DNA of 64,000 nucleotides from Prinia subflava. Lineage: Eukaryota; Chordata; Aves; Passeriformes; Cisticolidae. A program made the translations under genes and the position numbers. The notes under the pieces were generated by a model. That model was given only the letters and a program-made list of their open reading frames with translations. It made no database searches and had not been told where the DNA came from. Below are positions 43,301-55,300 of the stretch, piece by piece; the stretch's first letter is position 1; each line of letters opens with the position of its first letter. The stretch covers positions 3,955,001-4,019,000 of the forward strand of contig NC_086254.1 in NCBI RefSeq assembly GCF_021018805.1, written 5' to 3'.

Positions 43301-46300
43301 AATAGATCAAGTTACGTGGGAGAGTGCTTTATACCTTCCCTAAAATGCATGAATTGAAATTTTCTCCATCATCATTTACTTTCCCTTTCATCTGTTTGTA
43401 TTTGGGCACAAAAATAATAAAGCACTGGCGAGGCTGGTAATGAAAGGGGTCGATAAAGGCTATTGAACTCCAGGGAAGGGAGGTGCTTTTCATACTGAGA
43501 GTGGTAGATGGAGATCATTGCAATTTCGTCTGAAATGAAACTTTGCTGTCTCCCAGTTTCTGTCTGAAACAGTCCTTCAGGGGCTGGGTTTTGTGCCAAC
43601 AAGTTAATTTGTGCAAGATAGCTCTCACAAAGGTACAACAATACTCAAAACAGGCCAAAGGAAAATATTGGGAGTGACTTCTTTGCAGAATACCCCAGTG
43701 ACCTGAATGGTAATCAGGAGTTAGACAAGCTGAAGTCTGTCACAAAGTGCTACACACACATTGAGACCTCGTCCAACTCGGCCGATATCGACAAGATGAC
43801 GAACGGGGAGACCTCGTCCTTCTGGCAGTCAGACGGGAGCGCCCGCTCCCACTGGATCCGGTGAGCTCGGGGCTGGGAGCGCTGACAGCCAGGGGGGCTG
43901 GGCTGGATGGATCCTGCCTGCATGCCAGGAGCCCCCAAGGGTGCTCCCTGACCCCCCTCCTCAGCTGGGCAGGGGAGAGAAAATGTAACAAAAGGCTCTT
44001 GGGTCAGAGGCAGGGAGAGCTCTCTCAACTGCCTTCGCAGACAAAACAGACTCCGTGCAGGGAGTTTAGTTCAATTTATTAAATCAGGGTGGGGTTAGGA
44101 GAAACAAAACCAAATCTTCCCCCTCCTTCCCAAGCTTAGAGAAAAAAGGAAGAGAGTTCTCTCCTCCCCTCCAGAGGCGCAGGGGGATGGGGAATGTGGG
44201 CTGCACTCAGTTTGTCACATGCTGGCTCTGCCGCTCCTTCCTCAGCAGCAGGACTCCTCACACGCCTCCCTGCACCAGCCTGAGTCCCTCCCGTGGGAGA
44301 CAGCCCCCCTCAAAGTGCTCCAGTGTGGGTCCTTCCTGTGGGCTGCAGTCATAGAAACACAGAATATTGGGCTGGAAGGGACCCCCAAGGATCAGCAAGT
44401 CCAGATCTAAGTGAATGTCCCCTCTGGGGATCAGGCTTCAGGAAAAGGCATGGGATAACAAATCCTGCCAGCAAACCTCCTCCAGTGCACACTGCTCTCC
44501 CCATGGGGACACAGGTCCAGCCTCCAGCAACTTCTCACACCCTGCAGCCCCCCACTGCTAAAACCTTGTCACACAAACCCAAAACAGATGTAATTGAAAA
44601 CACCTGGAATTAATGAGGTAGAAATGAATACAGATAAAAGCAGAAGTCATTAATCTCTGCATAAAATTTAAAAGCCTGACTGCCAAATAAAAGGTCACCT
44701 GTAAAATGCCTGTATCTGGTGTGGTGACACACAGCCTTGTTGTATAGTGAAGCTTTCCAAGCTGTAATACCAGTGCAGTGGTTGGTACTTGAATACAAAC
44801 AATTTGCCACTGCCCAGGAAGTTCCATGAAACAGAAAGGCTCAATGAAACAAATATTTAGTGGGTTGTTTCAGTGGTAGATCTAAGAATGTGTGCTTCAA
44901 AGAAAAAAAACCCTCATTTTCGTCATTATTGGCTTTGGAATTTTATTCCTGGGGAATGAATCTCAGTTGAAAATATAAATAGAAAATTCTACAATCTCTC
45001 AGAGGCAACTGTTTTCTAAATCAAAATGTTTTAACTTGTTCACCATGGTATGGCATTAAGAACACCTGTGAAGCATTAGGTAAATTTCAGAGGACTTATT
45101 TGTGTTTGTAGAGGAGGAAAATGAGTGACTAATAATATAATATCTATTATATATACATATGTATAATATTATGATACATAATAACAAAACCACAGTGCTT
45201 GACTCTTCGCAAGAACTGTTTTATCTCCTTTGCTTTGCAGCTTAAAGATGAAACCAGATGTGGTTTTGAGGCACCTGTCCATTGCAGTGGCAGCTAGTGA
45301 CCAGAGTTACATGCCACAGCAGGTCACAGTGGCAGTGGGAAGGAATGCCAGCAGTCTCCAGGAGGTCCGAGACGTTCACATTCCAAGCAATATCACTGGC
45401 TACGTAACACTGTTGGAAAACGCTAACATTAGTCAGATGTGTGAGTCAATAAAAAACCATTGGGATACTGCTTTGTGCTTTGTGGAAGGTGAAAGGTTGG
45501 GTCAGATCATGCAGAGATGTGTTGAAGTGTCAGGCACCAGGGGTGACACTTTGGGCCTTGTCATTGGGTCAGAGAAATTGTTCTCATTCTAGTTTCATTC
45601 CTAACCTATAACAGTGTCTTCCGAGCATTTCTCGTGGTCTCTGTAATGTGGGCTAAGGGTTGAAGAAAAAAATTACTAAAGATGCAGTTTTAGCCTTTCA
45701 GTGTGAAGACATGGGGCAGTTTTAAAATATCCTTGCTTGCAGAGTGAGAGCATATGTTGGCTGATAGTATCTAGCAAAAAAATCTGCTTTTTTTTGGTAC
45801 TGAAAAAAGACTCTGAAGCTGATCCAATGTAAGGCAGGTTTTATGCTTTTAAATAGTGTTATTTTTTGATTCTGGTAGCTATGTGGGTGCTATATTGGAA
45901 TCAATCAATCAAGAAAAGCTGCTCTTTCCTAAGATGGTTTCTGCAGCTTCAGGAATTTTGTCTCTTCAGTTCCAAAAGATGCTGTCCCCTGAGAGGAGCT
46001 TTCACTTCCACAGAAGTGGGCAGCAAGGATGTTGTTCCTCAAAAGTAATCAAGACAATGCCATCTGTGCAAAATGGTCAAGAACTTGTGTGAAATTTTTT
46101 ATGTGACTTTAAACTTTGCCTTTAGGCTTTGCTCCTTTTCCCTATTATCTCCATAACCACTTGCTTCCAAGACGCTTCCTATGTATGTAGGAAGGAAGTA
46201 ATCTGCAACCCTTTTTCCATTTGGAGGATGTTTTATTACAGTTTTTCCTGGTTTCTGGCTGTGGTACCTGTGATGGATCCACAGGCTGTTCCTGCAAAGG

Positions 46301-49300
46301 CTGAATTTCCCAGCTCAGAGGCGCACAGTGTGTGTGATTGTCCATATCAGCCAGCACTGTTCCATATCTGCCCTTCCTTTCCCAAGAGCTCCCGTGCTGA
46401 TTTTACGTTTGGAATCCCCGCGTTCTTCTAGCTCTAACCTAGCAGAAGAAACGGGGAAAAAAATCCTATTTTATGTTTTGACAGATGTACAGATAAACAT
46501 CAAGCGTTGCCTTAGTGATGGATGTGACACCAGGATCCACGGGCTGCGGGCTGTGGGCTACCAGAGGGTGAAGAAGGTGGGAGTGTCCGTGTGCGACGCC
46601 TCGGCCATCTGGTACTGGTCCCTGCTGACCTCTCTGGTGACAGCTTCCATGGAAACAAACCCAGCATTTGTTCACACCATTTTACAGAATACTCAGTAAG
46701 TAACAAACTTACACGGGCTGTGATTTTATCTACTTCTTAATTTTTTTTAAAAAAGTGCTGGCTTTAGTAAGCAATCTGCCATGTATGGTTTCCACTCCCT
46801 CCATTAAGGTGTTTCAACATCTTTTTTTGTCTTATTGTTCAGATTTTTGATGTTTTTCTTCTATTCGTTTGCACCTACTAGAACAAGTGTAATTGTTCTG
46901 GCTGTTTCATCTATTCTAGTTGTTAAACCATGACTAAACGGACACTGAAAAATAGATTTTTCACCACTTTCACCAATTTCCATTTACTTGTAATGACTTT
47001 GAGCAGCCTAAAATGATTTCATTTTTCTTGGCCAGTATTAATAATCAATAAAATTAACATCTCCCTAGGACTGAAACTTAATTTAACTTAATTTTCAGCA
47101 GATTTCTACTTATGTAATGCCTTGTCGTGCATTTATTTTATGGGGCTGTAGCTGACTATATGCATCATCTCCATGCAAATGTTTGCTTGGACCATTTTCT
47201 GTGTAACATTTCCTTGTTTGATTGCCAAACACTTCTGCTCCATGACTTGAAGGATTGGAATCCTAATAAAACCACTCCACACCCACATCAGCTTTTGTAG
47301 AGCTCAGTTAGCACAATGTCACCACACTGAAGAGCAGGGCTGTCATTAGGTTAATGAATCCTGTAGGCTAAAGTCCACTAAGCCTATCTTTTAATTTATG
47401 TCATCTGTGAAATCTCTTTAAAGTTTAGATAATTTCATACATGCTCATGCCTTAGACAGGCCCATAGTTGCAGGCTTTGCTGAAACTGAGGGCCTTCAGT
47501 TTTGGTGAAGTTTAGATATTTTTTAGAAATATAACCTGAACACTGAGCCAATAAACCATTAAAAATGACAATAGAGAAACCCTGACTAAAATCATGCTTT
47601 CAGGAATTAGATTCAGTGTTTAGAATTATAAAGCAAAACTCCCAAACTTTAGAACTGGATGGAATAACTGTAGCACTGAATGGGAAAACTTTAGTATTGG
47701 ATAGAATAACTTTGGTGAAACTGCTTAAGAATTTCTGATTTCAGGGGTTGTCACATTATCTTTGGAAATTCAGAAAGAATCTGATTTGAGCTAACAAGTG
47801 TCTCTTTTAGTTTCTCTAATTCTTCTGAGGGAATTTGAAGTCAATTTTCCCTTTATTCATAGGCTCTTGCTCAATTCTAGACCAATTTAAAATGAAGCAA
47901 TGCTTGGACACTAAACTATTTCTAATGCTGTCACAGATTTAATTTAAAACTCCTTAATATGTTTGTCTCATTAAATCTGAGACTAGAATCAAGATTACCC
48001 AGCAGTCACTGAATTTTCCCTGCCTAGAATGCACTGGTGTTGTTCCCTTTTGAAGACATTCTCTGTGTAAATAGATTTTGTGCACTCAGAAGCGATTTGC
48101 AGAGACCTGCCCACACAAAGCATGAGGATTCAATTCACATCAGGAGGTTCTTTTCTCCAATTCTGCCTGGTTTCCTGACATTATGTTTCCCTTTTTCCTA
48201 GGAAAGCACTGCAGCACATGCCACCTCTGTCCCTAACACCAGGCTCCACAGATTTTTCAAGCTTCTTATCACCAAATGTTTTGGAAGAAGTAGATAGCTT
48301 CCTTATCAGAATAACAAGGTGAGCTTGTGTGGCTGAGGCAGTGGGAAGTGGTTTAGAGGAGTCTGTAAATCAAATTTTTGCACCTTTACTCACATGCTCT
48401 TTTTAGAGTATCTTAAAAAATACAAATACATGAAGAAACAGGATGTGGGGGGATTCTGTGGTATTCTGTGGCAGCTTGTCTTTATTGCACAATAAAATGT
48501 CCCAGATTTCCTTTTCACACTGTTATTTTCCCTCACAGTTGTTGTACTACCCCAGAGGTGGAGCTGACACTCCTGGCCTTTGCCTTAGCCCGGGGCAGTG
48601 TTGCCAAAGTGCTGAGTTCCCTTTGTGCCATCACTGATCACCTGGACACTCCATACAAGGCTTCCTCACTTATCTCCTCCATGGCAGCAGTCAGACAGAA
48701 CCTGCTTTATAAATATGGTAAGAGAACAATCCTGGATCTTCTGCTGCACAGCCTGCAGAAAATACACAGCTTTGAGTTGTTCCACTTGTTGGGTTTTCAA
48801 ATTTGTCAAATCTTCTTAATTAAAAACTGTCACTGAAATCACAACCTAGCAGCTGAACTGCCTGAAAAAGTGGTGATTGATCAGCTTTCTGTGATCAAAA
48901 GAAAATCAAGTAGATCAAGAAAATCAAGATCAAGTAGGTTTTTCTCAAGAGAGAAAATATGAACTCTGTAGATCATGGCTGTTGTATCAGGATGGTGATG
49001 AAGGTGTTGGTTTTGCTTAAAAGGCAACACCTGCTTAAAAGACAAGAGGTATTTTTCTTCTTCCAGAAAGACATTTGTTTGTGTGAGTGAGCCTCAGTGA
49101 GTGCCTGCTCCTGCAGGCATGTACAAATTTAAGATGCATTTTAAATGTAATGTTATTAGCATCTCTTTATGGTGCTTTCTTTTTTTCACTTTTATAAGAT
49201 GAATTAAAATTAAGTTTTTATAATCTGAGTATGTCATGAGTATAGAGCTGTTCATGTCTGGCATCAGGTGATGATTTTGCTGTATTTGCTGTACTTGTTT

Positions 49301-52300
49301 GATAAATCTGTATTTTCTCAGGTGTCAACTTCTGAGATTCTCATTAGTCTCTCATGAAGAATTCTACCCTTTATTTGCCATTTAGTATGTTTTTTCAGTA
49401 CTTCTTGTCTTGTGCCAAAGAACACGTGATTATTTTATAATTATCAATGTTTACTTTTGAAAATTTTGAAAATTGGTTCAGTTTCCCCAAAGTAGCTAAT
49501 GCCTTTTGTAAAGCAAGTGGTATTTCATGGGTTGTGAATTCCAAAGATTCAAAACAGTTGAAGGAACATTAATTGTCATGAATTTCTTTGTCCTTCTGTC
49601 TGTATCTAAAGCTCTATTCTAGATTAATGTATCTCTCATATTCCAGTTTCCCTCCCCCTTTTTGGGTCTGACAGTGGTCAAAATCTCATAGTATTGTAAT
49701 TTTTTCCATTTTTTTTTCTGAATGAAGAACTTTGGAAAATATATTTTACCATTTTAAATGAATTTGATAAACCTGTTGATTTTTTGACATAGGAAAGCCT
49801 TTACGACTGACTCTGCAAGCATGTGATGTAAAGGGAAAAGAAGATAAATCAGGGCCTGAAAACCTCCTTGTGGAGCCATGGACTGGGGATGGTAAGAGCC
49901 TGGACTTAAAATCCACAATATTCAAATCATAAAATCATTTAAGTTAGATGATTCCACCAAACATAATGATTGTTAACAATGCTGTGGTGGTGTTTCATAT
50001 TTACTCATATATATTTGATTCTTTATAGTTTTATGCTAGGGAAGATTTGTAATTAAAAAAAGAGGTGAACTAACAAAGAAAAACCCGAACCAAAACAATA
50101 TATAAATTTGATTTGGCAGCACTGTGCAAAATATTTCTCATAAGCCAGTTTATTGTCAAAACAAGCCTGCCAAACAAAAAGAGTGGATTTTGGAGAGAGT
50201 TATTAATATTCTACGTGGAAGTCATAAGTGAGCTGTCACAGGCAATATTCCACAAGAGCACACTTTGTGGGTTGAAGTCACTGTTGGTTTCCTAAATATT
50301 GATGGGGAGAGAGTTTGTAGAAGTCATTTAAATTCTCACTGCACGTGCCTATTAATTCTCCCTTAAAGCTTCTCTTTGTTAATGCAATGCTTTTATGTAC
50401 TGGATACAACCTAAACAAAGAGATTTGTGTTTCTTGACCTCCCATTTAAGTGAAATGCCACCTAATCTTTTCTTTTTTTTTAATAGTTTATTGTCTTGTG
50501 CAGTGCCATTGGTAAATGAAAGCCATTGTGACAGAAAATCAGGCACATTCTAAATGCTTATTTGACACCTCTGTTTGTTCATGTGTGTTATTTGAGTTTA
50601 TTCTTTAGTTACTTTGTGGCTTGTCTACTGTTGTTTGGTGGGTCACAGTTTGGGGGACTATTCAGTGAATATTCAATGAATAGAGCCACAAACCAATGTA
50701 ATATTTGGAAATTAATAATAAACTTTAATACGAAAATATTCTTGGAAGTGCTGCAGATATTGCAGTACTCACAGAGATACTACCTGGAGAGTTCTGTGTA
50801 AAATACAATCTTTTAAGTAGTCCCTTTTATTTGGAAATGTTGCTAATGAACATTTCACTGGAAAAACATTGTGGATTTGTTTCTTTCCCCCCTTCAGCCC
50901 ACAGTCCCAGTGTTCTCTTTCAAACACCTGGTACTAGCACTCACTCAAACTCATTCTGTTCCCACTGCTGCTTTAGGTTTTCTTACTGAAACTGGGAAAA
51001 CCAGAGCAAGTATCATTCTTTCTACTGGAACTGAATCTTCATTTCAAGTGACACAAATTAGGATAAAGGTATGTAGTTCCTGTGAGCTCTTGAAGTAGAT
51101 TTACTTTTTACCCCTAGTGGTGGAATTGAATTTGGATATTTTTTATATGAACTGAAATTTAAATTTATTATGAAATACTGTTATTTTAGAGTTTTTCTTC
51201 AGTGTAAGTCAGGGAACTTCAGGAAAAGGAGGTCTTAAATTGTTCCAGGGAGCCACAAGCATATAGTAAAGACATTTATTTTATATTAATTTTATCTATG
51301 TCTTGCAATATATATCTCAAGCCAGAGACTTTTTGGTTTATGGTTTCTCTCTGAAGTGTGTGGATTTATATGCAAGATCTTCTATGTTTAAAATAACTTT
51401 TTGACTCTGTGAATAGCAGGTATCAAGATACAAAGCATGTGAGTTCAGATTAAATGAAGTTGTTCCAAATTCTGATTAGAGACACCAGTGTAATTTAAAC
51501 ATTTGGTGTGACTGTTATCTGCTTTCAAAGGAAGGTCTTGTGATTAAATCTCATGGCCGAGACAAAGCTTCAATGAGGTTTCTGCAGCTGAATTGATTTA
51601 TTTACTTAAGACAAAGCAATAGCATTATTTATTTCCCAGAGCAACAATGCATATTTCTATGTCAAAGAGATTTAAACATGAATGGACTTCTGGCAAGTAA
51701 ATTCTAACTGGAGCTGGAGAGGCAGCTGAGTTGTTTTGCAGTGTAGTGATATTAATAGGGAAACATGATTTTAATTTTATTTTTTTAATGGAAAGAGAAA
51801 ACACAAGTACAATAGGAATTAATATGTGGAGCTCCAGTCGATGTTAGGGTGCTGATAAATACAGTCAATAATAACGATGTACACGAGCTCAATTCAGTGG
51901 ATTCCAGAAGTGTTCACAACATTTCCCTAGAGGTGTTTGAGTTCCCTGTGCAGTCCCAGAGCCCAGGACTGTCAGGCCTTGGCTGCTTTCCCTCAGCCCT
52001 GCCCTGTCCTCCCTGCCCCGCTGTGTCTGTGCAGGTGCGGCGCGGCGCCATCGGCGCGCAGTGCGGGCTCGTCTTCGCCTACAACGCCGCCTCCGACAGG
52101 TTCCACGCCGAGGAGCACTTCAGGAGGTTCCAGAGCTACGACAAGTGGAGGCTGAGGGAGTTCAAACAGTTCCTCAAAACCAGGTACAAATGGAGTTTTT
52201 GCAATGCGTACGTGGAAAATAAATGTTGGTTTGGTTGTTGTGCGATGCCGCCCGAACAACTGAGAATTGTGCCAAGTGACTTAAGAATGGTCTGCTCTAA

Positions 52301-55300
52301 AAATAGAGTCTGTCACATCTTGAAAATGTTATTAGCTTTGATGGGTGTCAAGTTATAATCATCTTAGAATTAATTTACTGGATAAATAGATAAATTCTTT
52401 CTTAATATAATTGTTATAATTTAATTGTTATTTGTTTGATTTTAATGATGTGTTGAATGGAATATGTATGTGGCTGTTGTTTTCAGCCACTTGATTTAAA
52501 GGCCTGGTGTAAAAGGGATATAGCGAAACAAACCTACTTGGGGTGTAGATCAATGACAACAGGAATTCTTTAATTAAATTTTATTAAATCAGTTTTCAGA
52601 ACTGTTACTTAAGAGTAAGGGGGGGTTAAGGGGTTACTTAGGAGTAAGGGGGGGTTAAGAGACCATGACAAAAAAGATTTTCTTGATTTTTTTTTAAACT
52701 TGCACATGATAGAGATTTGGGTTTGTGACTTTCTGTTGTCTTTCTTCATCTTTATAGTCATAACATGCTCTAAGCATTTTGGTAGAGTATCAACAGCTTT
52801 GCAATGTCTCTAAACTTTTTCTTTACAAAGTGTGTTACATTCTTTTATACGCAGAAGCAGCTGTTCTTGTGATGATTTGGGAGATGATGATCCTATTGGC
52901 TGGTTTGAAGTGGAGGAAGAATGGGATGAAGTTGATGTCAAAATGCAGCAATGCAGAGTTTCCCAGGTAAGAACTCACAAAATCCTCTTGGCTCAGTCAC
53001 AATGAACAGGAGCTCTTTTCTGTGCCAACTGAAATAAACCTAATTCTGTTTTGTGAGGGAGAACTCTGCTGTCTAGAGAAAAAATTAATAGGCCTCTAGT
53101 TAAATGAATAATTCACCTTTTGTCCTCTGAATTTTATTCCTTTTCTCTGTGTGCACATATACTTAGCTGTAGTTAAGTGATGCTTCATGATCAAATTTAA
53201 TGGAAAGTTATGTGATAATGTGCAGATTATTGTATTAATATGACTGTTGCTTTATTCTAGTATCTAGACCATTTAACTACTGGGCAGTCATAGTATTTAT
53301 TCTTCCAGAGCCAGGTTCTCCAATCCATGTTTCAGTGGGCAAGCAGTTACAAAGCCTCTCCATCAGTTAGGCTGCTGTCCCTGGGGAATGGAGACTCTCA
53401 TTCCCAGGAGATGCTTTTGATTTGTAGTGCTTGGTGCATTTGTAGGCAGTGCTGCATTTCAGATCATGGTTCTGCAGTCAGCTGTGGTAGTTCCCCAGTC
53501 CTTCTGCACTGTGGGAATTCAGGGAATTGGTGGCATTGTTGTTTCAGCTGGGGTTTTTCCTACCTCTGTTGCTGCTTGCTAACTCATGGCTGCTGCGGAG
53601 TGACTGAGTGGCTGGCAGGACTTGCTGTTCCTTCTGTTTTGTGCTCTGCACCTCACTGAGAACAGATTGATCAAAGCATGTTCTAAATATTACATATTGA
53701 TCCTCTGCTCGCTTTTAAATGCAGCTAATAATGCTTTAACCTGCAACAATACTGTAGCTGTGGCAGGGAGGAGCAGTGTGTGCAGAATGAATGAACTGAT
53801 AATGAATTAACTAACTTTGCAGGCACCTGTAGAGGTCACAGAAAGTGTTTTTGGAAGTAGGGAGAGATCAAACTTAGCCTGGATCTCAGGCTCAGTGTTT
53901 TAAACCTCTGTGATATGTTGGAGTCTAGAACACCCCTCTGGCCACCCTGGAGGGTTTGGAGACTGGACAGGGGGGTCTGGGATCTGTACAGGGGGGTCAG
54001 TTAGACCCACACAGATCCCAGGAGGACACTGACTCTGATTCCTGTCCATGGGAGTGAACACTCACATGCAGGAAGAATCACAAATCCTAAGAATTTGAAA
54101 TAAGTAGTGGATGGTTTATTATAGAATATAAATATAGAAATTAGGATTCTCAGTATATGGGGCTGAAGAGACAAGATGGAGGAATTGGGGAGTGGCCCCT
54201 GTCTTCCTTGTTCTTGTTCTCGTCCCCCATCTTGTGCTGAGTTGGGTTTTAGAGATTGGCTTAGAGTAGAACTGACATGTTAGTATAGGTAGTAGGTATT
54301 GGTAAAATTTTGTAAATAAAAAATACGTCTCGGACAGTGGTTGGGTCAGGGGTACTGTACATAAGGTGCGGGGCTCTCTGATCCGCCCAGTCTGCCGCGT
54401 GTCCTGCTCTGTGGAGACACCTTGCAGAGCTGAGAAAGAACTAAGATAAGGTACCCTGCCAGGGAGCCCTGGCAGAGTTGAAAAAGGACTGAGATAATGA
54501 AGAATAAACAACCTTGGAAATGTGCACTGGTGGACTCAGCTTGTCGTCTCTACCTCTGGTGTGAAACACTTAGGGCAAAGAGAAGACTGAAAACCTGATT
54601 ACCTCTGGGAACAGCAACCCAGGGGAAACTCCTAGGGAACAGCAACCTTGGGGGAACCCTTATTACCTTGGGGAACAGCAACCCCAAGGAGAATCTCAGG
54701 AAAACTACGACCCTGAGAGTGATAGACAAGGGACTAAGGCTTCCCCCTTCAAATCCGCCTCAATCCTCACCTACCTGCACTCATGCCTTTTAAAAGCCGA
54801 ATTTGTACCAGCTTTTAAACCCAAAATTGTGCTCTTTTTATATCCATGCAGTACCTGATGATCAAGTTCTTGTGCACAAGACAAGACTCGGCAGAGCGGC
54901 TCGGGGTGCAGGGGCTGAGTGTCCTGGGGTACCTGCGGCCGCTGCGGGACGAGCCCTGCAGGACCATGAGCTGCCTGCAGTGCAGGAGAACTGAGGAGGA
55001 CACGGTCTGTGGCACAACTCTGCTCCTCAAGACGCTTCATTTCATCCAGCAGCTGGCACAGGACCTGGTATTTTTTACTTCTTAGGGGGTTTTAAGCCTC
55101 TGTTTGCCAGGCTGAAAGGAATAAGGCTGTGCAAAGAGCAGTTGTGAATGGGCAAAGGAGAGTTGGGGCACTTCTAACAAAGGTTAAAAAGCGTGTTGTG
55201 GGAAAAAATATTGCTGAAAAATAGAATTCTGTGTTTGTTTGCTGAAGGTTTATTACTTCCAACTAAATTAGATGGAGAGGTAGAGGTTATAAAGTCTTCT

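Noticed and set aside
54119..54511. 130-codon minus-strand frame within the LTR-like block
   Set aside because: It lies in probable LTR sequence, not in a coding part of a retroelement, and resembles no known protein.
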